Source of the DNA: Pseudaminobacter sp040045035
GTDB lineage: Bacteria; Pseudomonadota; Alphaproteobacteria; Rhizobiales; Rhizobiaceae
Reading direction: 5' to 3'
Length of the DNA: 64,000 bases
Assembly (NCBI RefSeq): GCF_040045035.1
Contig: NZ_JBDZDS010000007.1
Location: 62,001-126,000, forward strand
Below the pieces are notes generated by a model. It was not told the DNA's origin, did no database searches, and was given only the letters and a program-made list of their open reading frames with translations. Positions 25,952-35,919 of this stretch are shown here, in pieces; position 1 is the stretch's first letter; every line of letters starts with the position of its first letter. A program made the translations under genes and the position numbers.

Positions 25952-28201
25952 TCAGCCTCCGAAACGCATGGTTGCGGCCAGCTTGAGTGTCACGCCGGGC
26001 TCGTAGACAGGCGTCGTCGTGTTGGCGTTGAGCGGGTTCACGTTTTTGGCGTCGAAAATGTTGTCCACGCGGAAGTTTACGTTGAGATTGTCCGTCGCCT
26101 TGTAGGTGGCGAAGGCGTTGACCAGCGTGTAGTCATCGGCAAACTTGTTGCCCTTCGGCGCGCCGTTGTACTGCACCTCGCCGCCGATCATCAGCCTGTC
26201 TTCCAGGAAGCGTAGTCCGAGCTGCCCGGTCACCTGCGAGGAGGGGATGGTGGTCAGGTCCTCGCGAACGCCGGCATAAGACACGGTGTAGCCGTTGATG
26301 GTTGAAGCCGACAGCCCCACGAAGCCCCAGGCCGCATCATAGACTGCCTCCAGCTCGAAGCCCCTGATCTTGGCGTTGGCGTAGTTCTGATACTGCGAGC
26401 AGATCGGCGCGTATTCCACGTCCGGGTTCATCAGGAGATCCCACCGAACCGGGCAAAGGCCGGTCGTGTCCGTGAACGACACGATCGTGGTGCTACCGAT
26501 GTAGTTATCGACATCGTTGTTGAAATAGGCCGCCTTGATGCGGAGCGCATCGTCGGGCTGGATCACGCCGTCCGTTCGATAGTTAGCGCCGAGTTCCCAG
26601 GTCTTGCCCGTTTCCGGCTTGAGGTCGGGATTGGGCAGGAACGGGAATGTCGCTCCGGTGGGGTGCATGCCGTTCATCAGCGTTTCCGTGATGGATGGCG
26701 AGCGGTAGCCTTCGGCGTAGGTGCCGTAGAGCTGCAGGCCCTCGAGCGCCGCCGTCTGGAATGGCGAAACGCCCACGGTGATGCGTGGCGACAGCCGGTT
26801 GCCGGAATTGTTCGCTGACTCGCTGTCGAGCTTGTAGCTGTCATACCGTAGCCCGGCGAGCACCTCGAGCCATTCCCAGCTTATCTTGTCCTGGACATAG
26901 GCGCCGCTGACACGCCGTTTGCCCGAGGGCGTGTAGGTGTCCATGCTGCCGCTGGGGTCCCGCGTGACGACATCGTCGCTTACCCAGTCGCCGCCATAGG
27001 TCATCTCGTGCTGAAGCGCGCCCGTTTCGAAGCGAGACGTGTTCCAGATGTCGAAGCTCCAGGTGCCGAGATCGTAGTTCGTCTGCGAACCCGCCGGAAT
27101 GATGGTCGGCAGGCCTGTCACGGGGTCGAACTCGTCGCTGCTGAGGGCCTTGATGTAGGTCCTGTCCAGCTTGGCCTTGTTGTAGGAGGCGTTGATGTGG
27201 AGGTCGAGCCAGCTCTGGCCCTCGTCCGTGATGTTGTAACGACCGGTGAACGTGTTCTGCTTCAGGTCGAGATCGGAGACCGGGGAACCACCGCTGACCT
27301 CGTTCCAGCTGTCGTTGGCGCCGACCCAGCCAAGCTTGAGCTCGCTGTTTTCCGTCGGGCGGATGGTGCTCTTGAGCACGCCGCTCAACACGTCGAAGGC
27401 CGTGCCGGGAACGGTATCGCCGCCGCCATCCTTGTAGTCGCCGTAGTCGCGATAGACGATGTTGCCGAGTACGTCGGCAGCGTCATTGAAGCGATAAGCG
27501 CCGGTGGCGCTGGTGGTCCAGCCATGGCCGTTCGTCTCGTACATGCCGGTGGCCGAAGCAGCCCAGCTTTCGCCCGGACGGAGGAAATCCTCGGCATCCT
27601 TGGTCTCATAGAAGACCACGCCGCCGATTGCGCCGGAGCCATAGGTGTTGGCCACCGGGCCGCGGATGACGTCGACCTGCTTGACCAGTTCGGGATCGAG
27701 CCAGAACTTCGACTGCGTGCCATGGCCTGAGCGCTGAAAATCCTGGCGCGCGCCGTCGATGATCACCTGAACGCGGCCGAAATCCTGCAGGCCGCGAATG
27801 TTGACGCTGGAAGCCGTGCGGCTGGCGTCTGTCTGCACTGCCACGTTGGGCAGGCCGAACAGGACGCCCTGCTGTGACGTCGCCATGCGGCGCTCAAGCT
27901 GCTCCTGACCGACATGGCTGACCGAGGCCATGGTATCGATCGCGCTTTCGCCGGTGCGGCTGACGACCGTGATCTTGTCTAGCAGCGTGGCGCCGTCGCC
28001 GCTCTTTTTCTGTTCGACCTTCTCAGCCGTCTCCTGCGTCGCCGCCGTGCTGTCTGCTTCCTGCGCGGATGCCGAAACCACGCCCAGTGCGATCGCCGCC
28101 ACGCCCGCCATCAGGGCCGCCGAGCGGGCGAAGCCCGGCCTCAATCTCACTTCTCCGTCGAGCCCCGACAGAACCAAAATATTCCGCGCCACAAGCCCCA
28201 T
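25952..28201 (-). CDS. hmuR: TonB-dependent haem/haemoglobin receptor
   Basis: 749 aa outer-membrane receptor. The signal region ends VVSASAQE; the plug domain follows (SSVNIRGLQDFGRVQVIIDG, then VDVIRGPVANTYGSGAIGGV). The beta-barrel has the haem-receptor motifs YRSP (FRAP-like) and NPDL (NPNL-like) near residue 490-525, and ends with an aromatic-rich strand, LAATMRFGG. ATG at 28201 with GGAGAA upstream is preferred to an in-frame GTG two codons earlier. It is divergent from hemP-hmuSTUV, which fixes the substrate as haem with good confidence. Confidence 0.93.
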   Translation of the reverse strand: MGLVARNILVLSGLDGEVRLRPGFARSAALMAGVAAIALGVVSASAQEADSTAATQETAEKVEQKKSGDGATLLDKITVVSRTGESAIDTMASVSHVGQEQLERRMATSQQGVLFGLPNVAVQTDASRTASSVNIRGLQDFGRVQVIIDGARQDFQRSGHGTQSKFWLDPELVKQVDVIRGPVANTYGSGAIGGVVFYETKDAEDFLRPGESWAASATGMYETNGHGWTTSATGAYRFNDAADVLGNIVYRDYGDYKDGGGDTVPGTAFDVLSGVLKSTIRPTENSELKLGWVGANDSWNEVSGGSPVSDLDLKQNTFTGRYNITDEGQSWLDLHINASYNKAKLDRTYIKALSSDEFDPVTGLPTIIPAGSQTNYDLGTWSFDIWNTSRFETGALQHEMTYGGDWVSDDVVTRDPSGSMDTYTPSGKRRVSGAYVQDKISWEWLEVLAGLRYDSYKLDSESANNSGNRLSPRITVGVSPFQTAALEGLQLYGTYAEGYRSPSITETLMNGMHPTGATFPFLPNPDLKPETGKTWELGANYRTDGVIQPDDALRIKAAYFNNDVDNYIGSTTIVSFTDTTGLCPVRWDLLMNPDVEYAPICSQYQNYANAKIRGFELEAVYDAAWGFVGLSASTINGYTVSYAGVREDLTTIPSSQVTGQLGLRFLEDRLMIGGEVQYNGAPKGNKFADDYTLVNAFATYKATDNLNVNFRVDNIFDAKNVNPLNANTTTPVYEPGVTLKLAATMRFGG

Positions 28202-28284
28202 ACCCACGATTCTCCAGTGTCTGCTGATGCGGGCTGGCCTGGAGGCTGGCTGGCATTTTTCGTTTGTGCCGGAGTGATTTAAAA

Positions 28285-28342
28285 CTTGACTCGTTTACTC
28301 CGGTAATGCAGTTGACTAGATAACATGATTGATTGAGTCAAG
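28285..28342. promoter_or_regulatory. Inverted TTGACTC repeats in the hmuR/hemP promoter
   Basis: CTTGACTC at 28285-28292 and its exact reverse complement GAGTCAAG at 28335-28342, with a third TTGACT at 28312-28317. They sit in the 220-bp divergent promoter of the haem genes. They may include -35 elements and/or an iron-responsive operator for RirA or Irr; the exact assignment is not clear from sequence. Confidence 0.45.
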
Positions 28343-28421
28343 ATTGATTTCGCAGTCCACTCACAGTTCGTTGGACAACGAAATCGGCACAGACAGACGG
28401 CAGACGAGAGGGCCGACGACC

Positions 28422-28631
28422 ATGAGCAGCCACGACCAGGATGCTTTTCACCATCGTCCTGAAAAGACCGTCGCGGAAACGGCGCGGCGGGCAGGATCGC
28501 CGCTCATGTCCATCCGCACGGTGTCGAGCGCCGCGTTGTTTGCCGGCGAGCACGAGATCGGCATCGATCATCGCGGATCGCTCTACCGCTTGAAAATTAC
28601 CCGCCAGGGCAAGCTCATTCTCAACAAGTAA
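28422..28631 (+). CDS. hemP: Haemin uptake protein HemP/HmuP
   Basis: 69 aa. The C-terminal half contains the HemP signature: VSSAALFAGEHEIGIDHRG then LYRLKITRQGKLILNK, ending in the usual K-L-I-L-x-K. Start ATG at 28422 has GAGAGGG upstream; a longer frame starting upstream in the promoter is unlikely. HmuP proteins in rhizobia act as coactivators for haem receptor expression, which fits its place as first gene of hemP-hmuSTUV, divergent from hmuR. Confidence 0.93.
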   Translation: MSSHDQDAFHHRPEKTVAETARRAGSPLMSIRTVSSAALFAGEHEIGIDHRGSLYRLKITRQGKLILNK

Positions 28632-28654
28632 TTCCGTATCAAGGGGTCTGAATC

Positions 28655-29710
28655 ATGGATGCTCGCGTTAAGCCCGCGCCGCACGAAATCCGTTTGGCGA
28701 GAGCCGAAAATCCGAAGATGCGCGAGCGCGATCTCGCCAGCCAGCTCGGCGTTTCCGAGGCCGAACTGGTGGCGGCGTATATCGGCGAGGGCGTCGTGCG
28801 CCTCGAGCCGCGCGTCAACGATCTGCTGACCGGCCTGGAGGCGGTAGGCGAGGTGATGGCGCTGACCCGCAACGAGAGCGCCGTGCACGAGAAGATCGGC
28901 GTCTACGACAAGGTCGTCACCGGCGACCAGACGGCGATGGCGCTGGGCGAGAATATCGACCTGCGCATCTTCCCCAAGCGCTGGGCCTTCGGCTTTGCGG
29001 TCGAAAAGCGCGATGGCGACGATGTGCGCCGCAGCTTCCAGTTCTTCGACAAGGCGGGGGCTGCCGTGCACAAGGTGCATCTGCGGCCGTCCTCCAATGT
29101 CGAGGCCTATGAGCAGCTGTCGGAAAAGCTCCGTTCGGAGGACCAGAGTGCCGCCCTCGACATCGACGACATCGACGTTGCCGGGGCTCCCGCCGAGGAA
29201 ACGACCACGACGGTGGAAGAGCTGCGCGACCGCTGGAGCAAGCTCACCGACACGCACCAGTTCTTCGGCATGCTGCGCACGCTGAAGCTCGGCCGCCAAC
29301 AGGCGCTGCACATGGTCGGCGAGGACTATGCCTGGCGGGTCGAAAACGATGCGCTGACGACCATGCTGCACAAGTCGGTCGAGACTCAGGTGCCGATCAT
29401 GTCCTTCGTCGGCAATGACGGCTGCATCCAGATCCATTCGGGACCAATCCAGAACGTCAAGCCGATGGGGCCGTGGATCAACATTTTCGACGAGGCCTTC
29501 CACCTGCATTTCCGGACCGACCACGTCCAGGAACTCTGGGTGGTCCGCAAGCCCACCACGGACGGCCATGTCACCTCGCTGGAGGCCTATGACGCCAATG
29601 GCGAGCTGGTCATCCAGTTCTTCGGCAAGCGCAAGGAAGGCCATGACGAGCGCGTCGAGTGGCGCGAAGTCGCCGAGAGCCTGCCGCGCGCGGCGGCGGC
29701 TGCCGCATAA
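28655..29710 (+). CDS. hmuS: Haemin-degrading/haem-trafficking factor HmuS
   Basis: 351 aa cytoplasmic protein of the HmuS/ChuS/HemS family, which binds haem and releases iron or passes haem on. Two tandem homologous halves are visible: residues about 20-175 (MALTRNESAVHEKIGVYDKV) and about 190-345 (LHKSVETQVPIMSFVGNDGC). The first half contains the conserved R-W-x-F-G-F-A-V strand (KRWAFGFAVEKRDG). It follows hemP by 23 bp and precedes hmuT by about 11 bp. Confidence 0.95.
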   Translation: MDARVKPAPHEIRLARAENPKMRERDLASQLGVSEAELVAAYIGEGVVRLEPRVNDLLTGLEAVGEVMALTRNESAVHEKIGVYDKVVTGDQTAMALGENIDLRIFPKRWAFGFAVEKRDGDDVRRSFQFFDKAGAAVHKVHLRPSSNVEAYEQLSEKLRSEDQSAALDIDDIDVAGAPAEETTTTVEELRDRWSKLTDTHQFFGMLRTLKLGRQQALHMVGEDYAWRVENDALTTMLHKSVETQVPIMSFVGNDGCIQIHSGPIQNVKPMGPWINIFDEAFHLHFRTDHVQELWVVRKPTTDGHVTSLEAYDANGELVIQFFGKRKEGHDERVEWREVAESLPRAAAAAA

Positions 29711-29721
29711 GGATGAAGAGC

Positions 29722-30615
29722 ATGTCGATATTCAGCCGTTCCATGCGGGTTACCGCGATCGGCATTGCGCTGGCGTTCGGTTCGCTCGCCGTGGCGCAGT
29801 CCGAGGAGGGCAAGAGCGTGTTTCCGGATGCCTCCCGCATCGCGGCCGTTGGCGGCTCGATCACCGAGATCGTCTATGCGCTGGGCGAGGAGGGCAAGCT
29901 GGTGGCTCGCGACTCGACCAGCACCTACCCGGAAAGCGCGCTAAAACTGCCCGATGTCGGCTATATGCGTGCGCTGTCGCCCGAAGGCGTGCTGTCGGTC
30001 AATCCGTCCGGCATCCTGGCGCTTGCGGGCAGCGGGCCGAAGGAGGCCATCGACGTGCTCAAGAAGGCGAGCGTGACCTACATCGAGGTGCCCGAGACCT
30101 ATGATCACCAGGGCATTCTCGACAAGGTGCGCATCGTCGGCCATACGCTCGGCGCAGACGACAAGGCCGCGACGCTGGCCAAGTCCATAGACGCCGATCT
30201 CAAGGCGGCCGAGGACCTGACCGCCAATGTGGCCGAGCGCAAGCGCGTGCTGTTCATCCTCAGCATGGAAGGCGGCAAGATCCTTGCTGCCGGCGACCAC
30301 ACGGCCGCCAACGGCATCATCAAGCTGGCCGGCGGCGTGAACGCCATGGAAGGCGTGAACGGCTACAAGCAGCTGACCGACGAGGCGGCGCTGACCGCCA
30401 AGCCCGACATGATCCTGATGATGGACAGCGCAGGCGCGCTCGCAACGGCGGATGCCGATGTCTTCTCCAACCCGGCTCTTGCCACTACGCCGGCGGGCAA
30501 GGCGAAGAAGCTGATCCGCATGGATGGCAGCTATCTTTTGGGCTTCGGACCGCGCACGGCAAGCGCCGTCCGCGATCTCGCGGCCGCTCTCTATGGCGAC
30601 CAGATCAAAGGCTGA
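29722..30615 (+). CDS. hmuT: Periplasmic haemin-binding protein HmuT
   Basis: 297 aa with a Sec signal peptide (SMRVTAIGIALAFGSLAVAQ). Periplasmic binding protein class III fold of the FecB/BtuF type: RIAAVGGSITEIVYALGEEG, STYPESALKLPDVGYMRALS, and the C-terminal GSYLLGFGPRTASAV loop. It carries the Tyr used for haem coordination in the first lobe (DVGYMRALSPEG). ATG at 29722 is preferred over 29713 because GGATGAAGAG gives better spacing. Delivers haem to HmuUV. Confidence 0.94.
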   Translation: MSIFSRSMRVTAIGIALAFGSLAVAQSEEGKSVFPDASRIAAVGGSITEIVYALGEEGKLVARDSTSTYPESALKLPDVGYMRALSPEGVLSVNPSGILALAGSGPKEAIDVLKKASVTYIEVPETYDHQGILDKVRIVGHTLGADDKAATLAKSIDADLKAAEDLTANVAERKRVLFILSMEGGKILAAGDHTAANGIIKLAGGVNAMEGVNGYKQLTDEAALTAKPDMILMMDSAGALATADADVFSNPALATTPAGKAKKLIRMDGSYLLGFGPRTASAVRDLAAALYGDQIKG

Positions 30616-31726
30616 GCGTACCGTGGTTGACAGCGTGGCCGGCAGCGTCGGCAACATGGAAAGGCGCGCGTCGGCGGGCGACCGCTCGGCGCGCGCGAAA
30701 TTTGCAATCGTCCTGCTGGCGGTACTGCTCGGCGTGACCGTGCTGCTGAGCCTCGCATCGGGGGCGTCAGACGCCTCGGCGCTGGCCGTCGTGCGCGACG
30801 GGCTGTTTCCGTCGATGTCGGACGGCTCGGCTTTGTCCGAGCGCGACCGTATCATCGTCTATGACATCCGCCTGCCGCGCGTCGTTCTTGGCGTGCTGAT
30901 CGGCTCGGCGCTCGCCGTGTCGGGCGCGGTGATGCAGGGGCTGTTCCGCAATCCGCTGGCCGATCCGGGCCTTGTCGGCGTGTCCGCGGGTGCAGGTCTC
31001 GGCGCCATCGTCGTCATCGTGCTGGGCGGTACCGTGCTCGGACCTCTGCTGGCGATCCTCGGCATCTACACACTGCCACTCGCCGCTTTCGCCGGCGCTC
31101 TTGCCACGACCCTGGTCCTCTATCGCGTCGCCACCCGGCGCGGCCAGACCTCCATCGCCACAATGCTCCTGGCTGGCATTGCGCTCGGCGCCATGGCCGG
31201 CGCCTTTTCCGGCATCATGGTCTATCTCGCCGACGACCGGCAGCTGCGTGACCTGACGTTCTGGGGGCTCGGCTCGCTCGCGGGCGCCACCTGGACCAAG
31301 ATCGCGGCGGCCGGGCCGATCATCGCGCTGGCGCTGATCGCCTCGCCCTTCTTGGCGCGGGGCCTGAATGCACTGGCGCTGGGGGAGGCGGCGGCGCACC
31401 ATCTCGGCATTCCGGTGCAATGGTTCAAGAATGTCGCTATCGTCTCGGTCGCCGCGGCCACCGGCGCCTCGGTGGCGGTCAGCGGCGGCATCGGCTTCGT
31501 CGGAATCGTAGTGCCGCATCTGCTGCGCCTGATCATCGGCCCCGACAACCGCTATCTGCTGCCGGCTTCGGCGCTGCTCGGCGCCTCCATGCTGCTGCTC
31601 GCGGATGCGATAAGCCGCACCATCGTTGCGCCGGCCGAACTGCCCTTAGGCATCATCACGGCAGCCGGCGGCGGCCCGTTCTTCCTGTGGATCCTGCTGC
31701 GCAAGCGCGGTCTTCTGGATCTCTGA
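30593..31726 (+). CDS. hmuU: Haemin ABC transporter permease HmuU
   Basis: 377 aa FecCD-family permease with about ten membrane segments. Hallmarks: RLPRVVLGVLIGSALAVSGA, MQGLFRNPLADPGLVGVSAG and GGIGFVGIVVPHLLRLIIGP. Several starts are possible: ATG 30593 (overlapping hmuT by 23 bp), GTG 30623, or ATG 30656; none has a strong ribosome site, so the N-terminus is uncertain by about 20 residues. It lies between hmuT and hmuV. Confidence 0.93.
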   Translation: MATRSKAERTVVDSVAGSVGNMERRASAGDRSARAKFAIVLLAVLLGVTVLLSLASGASDASALAVVRDGLFPSMSDGSALSERDRIIVYDIRLPRVVLGVLIGSALAVSGAVMQGLFRNPLADPGLVGVSAGAGLGAIVVIVLGGTVLGPLLAILGIYTLPLAAFAGALATTLVLYRVATRRGQTSIATMLLAGIALGAMAGAFSGIMVYLADDRQLRDLTFWGLGSLAGATWTKIAAAGPIIALALIASPFLARGLNALALGEAAAHHLGIPVQWFKNVAIVSVAAATGASVAVSGGIGFVGIVVPHLLRLIIGPDNRYLLPASALLGASMLLLADAISRTIVAPAELPLGIITAAGGGPFFLWILLRKRGLLDL

Positions 31727-31734
31727 GGACGGCC

Positions 31735-32526
31735 ATGATCGAAGCCCAAAATATTTCCGTATCCATCGGCTCCAGGCGCATCATCTCCGATGTCGATTTC
31801 GAGGTGCGCCCGGGCGAGATCGCGGCCATTGTCGGACCCAACGGATCCGGCAAGACGACCTTCCTGAAGGCGCTGACCGGCGATCTTCCGTATACGGGCA
31901 GGGTCGTGATCAACAACCGCGACATGGCTGGCCTGAAGCCGTGGGAGACGGCGTCGATGCGCGCCGTGCTGCCGCAGTCGACGGCACTGTCCTTTCCGTT
32001 CACGGTACATGAGATCGTGAAACTCGGCCTGATGAGCGGCCGCTCCGGCGCGCTGGCAGGTGAGGAACGCAACCTCCCGGAGCGTGCCTTGGTGCGTGTG
32101 GACCTCGACGGATTTGCCGGCCGTTTCTATCAGGAACTGTCAGGCGGCGAACAGCAGCGCGTGCAGCTTGCCCGCGTGCTTTGCCAGGTCTGGGCGCCGG
32201 TACTGGACGGTAACCCGCGCTATCTGTTCCTCGACGAGCCGGTCTCCAGCCTCGACATCAAGCACCAGCTGATCATTATGGATATCGCGCGCGACTTTGC
32301 CCTGCGCGGCGGCGGCGTGGTCGCCATCCTGCACGACCTGAACCTGACGGCGATGTATGCCGACCGCATCTTCGTCATGCATCGCGGGCGGCTGGCGGCG
32401 GCCGGAACCCCGCAGGAAGTGCTTAGCGACGATCTGATTTCGGAAGTGTTCGAGTGCGGCCTGAAGGTAGGCCGGCTTCCGGCCGGCAATACGCCGTTCG
32501 TCCTGCCGCAGTCGGCGGCGGTTTAG
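31735..32526 (+). CDS. hmuV: Haemin ABC transporter ATP-binding protein HmuV
   Basis: 263 aa ATPase. Walker A GPNGSGKT near residue 37, signature LSGGEQQRVQLARVL near 140, Walker B YLFLDEPVSSLD near 165 and the switch His in AILHDLNLTAMYADR. It begins 8 bp after hmuU with GAGGACGG upstream of the ATG. Last gene of the haem operon. Confidence 0.95.
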   Translation: MIEAQNISVSIGSRRIISDVDFEVRPGEIAAIVGPNGSGKTTFLKALTGDLPYTGRVVINNRDMAGLKPWETASMRAVLPQSTALSFPFTVHEIVKLGLMSGRSGALAGEERNLPERALVRVDLDGFAGRFYQELSGGEQQRVQLARVLCQVWAPVLDGNPRYLFLDEPVSSLDIKHQLIIMDIARDFALRGGGVVAILHDLNLTAMYADRIFVMHRGRLAAAGTPQEVLSDDLISEVFECGLKVGRLPAGNTPFVLPQSAAV

Positions 32527-32756
32527 ATGTGGAGGCTCAACAGGTTGTCCTTGGACAATCCGAGGCATGGGTGTTTTGGGTTTTGGGCTGCCATGCGGGC
32601 GGTGCCAATGGCTTCGGTGCAGCCAGAGAGGCAGCTCGGCCCACGGCGATCTGACGTCGTGTAGGCTCTTGCGTAGGCCCATTCTCTGAGCGCGGTCCGT
32701 ATGAAGCCTTCGCCTTGTCGTTTGTCTTGGGCGTGTAGGGCTTGGTTCGGCCATCA
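32527..32756 (-). mobile_element. IS481-family transposase C-terminal remnant
   Basis: Minus-strand frames read RTKPYTPKTND in one frame and AELPLWLHRSHWHRPHGSPK then KTPMPRI in another. W-L-H-x-x-x-W-H-R-P-H-x-S is the end signature of IS481-type integrase-core transposases. Frameshifts and a missing N-terminus make it dead. Confidence 0.75.
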
Positions 32757-33050
32757 GCTGGCAGGACATTGCCGAGATGCGCAAGATGTGGAGGGGTCCG
32801 CTAGTCCTGAATGGGTAGCAGCCGACCATGGCGCCGATGGCGTCATCCTATCCAATCACGGCTGGCGCTAACTGGACGGTGTCCGTCAGTCCTATGGCAG
32901 TGCTGCCATACATTGCCGAAGTACTCGGAGATCAGCTGACCATCCTGTGCGACAGCGGTTTCCGGCGGCGCAGCGACGTGGTCAGGGCCATCGCGCTGGG
33001 TGCTGCGGCGGTTCTGCTGGGGCGCGCCCGAGCCGGTCGAGCGGCTCGAC
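32757..33050 (+). pseudogene. Decayed FMN-dependent alpha-hydroxyacid dehydrogenase (LldD-like)
   Basis: Pieces of an L-lactate/mandelate dehydrogenase are legible in three frames: ISWQDIAEMRKMWRGPLVL, then DHGADGVILSNHGWR followed by a stop and LDGVRQSYGSA, then AEVLGDQLTILCDSGFRRRS and DVVRAIALGAAAVLLGRA. D-x-G-F-R-x-G-x-D-V-x-x-A-x-A-L-G-A and the SNHGGRQLD active-site His/Arg segment identify the family. A stop and at least two frameshifts are present, and the N-terminal half is missing. Confidence 0.8.
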
Positions 33051-33051
33051 A

Positions 33052-33204
33052 AAATGCGTAGTGGTCGACGGCACCTTCCAGCCGCAGACGCTCGAAGGGC
33101 GAAGCGGCATGGCACTCGTCAAGCCGCTAAAGCAGGACCGGCCGCTGGGGGCCGATGCCGAAGCGCTCTATGCCGCGCTTTCCAGCGGGAAGTGGCAGGC
33201 ATAG
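33052..33204 (+). pseudogene. Unidentified C-terminal fragment
   Basis: An open frame continuing to a stop at 33204 reads CVVVDGTFQPQTLEGRSGMA then LVKPLKQDRPLGADAEALYA. It looks like the end of a real protein that I do not recognise. It overlaps the convergent ABC ATPase gene by 37 bp, so it cannot be excluded that it is a chance frame. Confidence 0.25.
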
Positions 33205-34118
33205 CGCCTGCCGTTTTCCGCCTCGGTCAGCAGCGGCTCCTCTTCCCGGCAGCGCGGCTGCACATTGGGGCAGCGCGTGTGGAAGCGGCAGCCCGCAGGC
33301 GGCTTCGACGGGCTCGGAATTTCGCCCGACAGGACGATCTTCTTGCGCTTGTGCTCCGGATCGATCACCGGATTGGCCGATAGAAGCGCGCGCGTATAGG
33401 GGTGTTTTGGCGCGCGGAAGACTTCCCGCGTCGGCCCCTCCTCCACCACTTTGCCCAGATACATGATTGCGACGCGGTCGGTGACGCGGCCGATGACGTT
33501 GAGATTGTGGCTGACGATCAGAATGCCGAGCGAAAAGCGCTGCTGCAGATCGGATAGGAGGTTGAGCAGTTCGCCCTGGACGGAGACGTCCAGCCCCGCC
33601 GTGGGTTCGTCGGCGATGAGGAAGGACGGATCGGCCACCAGCGCGCGCGCAATCGCCACGCGCCGCGCCTGACCTCCGCTGACCTGATGCGGAAACTTGT
33701 CGAGCTGCGTTTCGGCAAGTCCCAGACGGGACATGAGGTCGAGCACCGCCGGCCAGCGCTCCTTGGCGTTGAGCCCGTGGATGGCGAGCGGCTCGGCCAA
33801 AAGCTTGCGAATGGTGAAGCGCGGCGACAGCGACGACAGCGGATCCTGAAAAATCATCTGCACGCGCTGCCTGAGCCACAGCCGGTCGGAGCGCGTCAGC
33901 CCGGTCAGGTCGCGGCCTTCGACGACCACGCGACCCGACTCCGGCCGGTTCAGCCCCACCAGCGCCTTGGCGAGCGTGGTCTTGCCGCTGCCGCTTTCGC
34001 CCACCAGCCCGAGCGTTTCGCCCACCGAGAGTTTCAGGCTGATGCCGGCCACCGCCTGCACGCCGCCCGCAAAGGTGACGCTGATATTTTCGACTTCGAT
34101 CGTCTTGGATTCAGCCAT
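33168..34118 (-). CDS. Dpp/Opp-type ABC ATPase (DppF-like)
   Basis: 316 aa. Walker A GESGSGKTT near residue 44, signature VSGGQARRVAIARALV near 157, Walker B FLIADEPTAGLD near 178. The C-terminal oligopeptide-transporter extension (GCRFHTRCPNVQPRCREEEP) carries the Cys motif of this subfamily. The signature has Ala-Arg in place of the usual Gln-Arg (GGQARR). Starts 2 bp after the DppD-like gene's stop. Last gene of a five-gene peptide importer operon. Confidence 0.94.
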   Translation of the reverse strand: MAESKTIEVENISVTFAGGVQAVAGISLKLSVGETLGLVGESGSGKTTLAKALVGLNRPESGRVVVEGRDLTGLTRSDRLWLRQRVQMIFQDPLSSLSPRFTIRKLLAEPLAIHGLNAKERWPAVLDLMSRLGLAETQLDKFPHQVSGGQARRVAIARALVADPSFLIADEPTAGLDVSVQGELLNLLSDLQQRFSLGILIVSHNLNVIGRVTDRVAIMYLGKVVEEGPTREVFRAPKHPYTRALLSANPVIDPEHKRKKIVLSGEIPSPSKPPAGCRFHTRCPNVQPRCREEEPLLTEAENGRRYACHFPLESAA

Positions 34119-34120
34119 CG

Positions 34121-35085
<965 letters not shown>

Positions 35086-35089
<4 letters not shown>

Positions 35090-35919
35090 GGCTCCCGCCT
35101 CAGTTTCGGGTCGATCGCGTCGCGCAGGGCCTCGCCGAACAGGGTGAAGCCGAGCGTCGCCAGCGTCAGCATGCCGCCGGCGACAAGCACCGGCCAGACC
35201 GACTGTTCAAGATAGGTGAAGCCGTCGAACAGCATCGAACCCCAACTCGCCAAAGGCGGGCGGATACCGACGCCGAGGAAGCTCAGGCCCGCCTCCAGCG
35301 TGATGACGACGGGAATGTTCATGCTGGCCAGAACCACGATGGGGCCGACGATGTTGGGCAGAACGTGGTGGAACATGATGCGGCTGCCCGACGCGCCAAG
35401 GGCGCGCTCGGCTTCGAGGAACGGCCGCTCCTTGATGGTCAGCGTCTGCGCCCGCGCGATGCGGCCGAACTGCGGCACGAAGACGATGGTGACGAGGATG
35501 ATGATATTCAGCAATCCCGGCCCCAGCACCGCGACCAGCGCCAGCGCGAGGATCAGGCTGGGATAGGAGCTGATAATGTCGAAGACCGCGAGGATGATGC
35601 GTTCGACCGGCGTGGGTGCATAGGCGGCGATAACGCCGAGCAGGATGCCGATGAACAATGCGGTGGCGGTTACCGCGAGGGCCACGCCGACCGCAATCCG
35701 CGTGCCGTAGAGCCCGCGCGAAAACAGGTCGCGGCCGAGATGGTCTGTCCCCAGCCAGTGGGTTGCCGAAGGCGGGCTCAGCCGCGCGGCAACATCGATC
35801 TGGTTGGGCATATGCGTGGCGATAAGCGGTGCCGCCAGCCCGCCGATGACGACGAGAAGCGTTGCGATGAGCCCGATGCGTCCACTCGGGCTTCTCCAGA
35901 TCCGGCGCAATATGTCCAT
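35086..35919 (-). CDS. Dpp/Opp-type ABC permease (DppC-like)
   Basis: 277 aa permease with about six membrane helices. HWLGTDHLGRDLFSRGLYGT is the DppC hallmark near residue 55; EAA loop ALGASGSRIMFHHVLPN near 185; the end ALRDAIDPKLRREP is typical. Overlaps the DppD-like start by 4 bp and shares one base with the stop of the DppB-like gene (TGATG), showing tight translational coupling. Confidence 0.95.
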
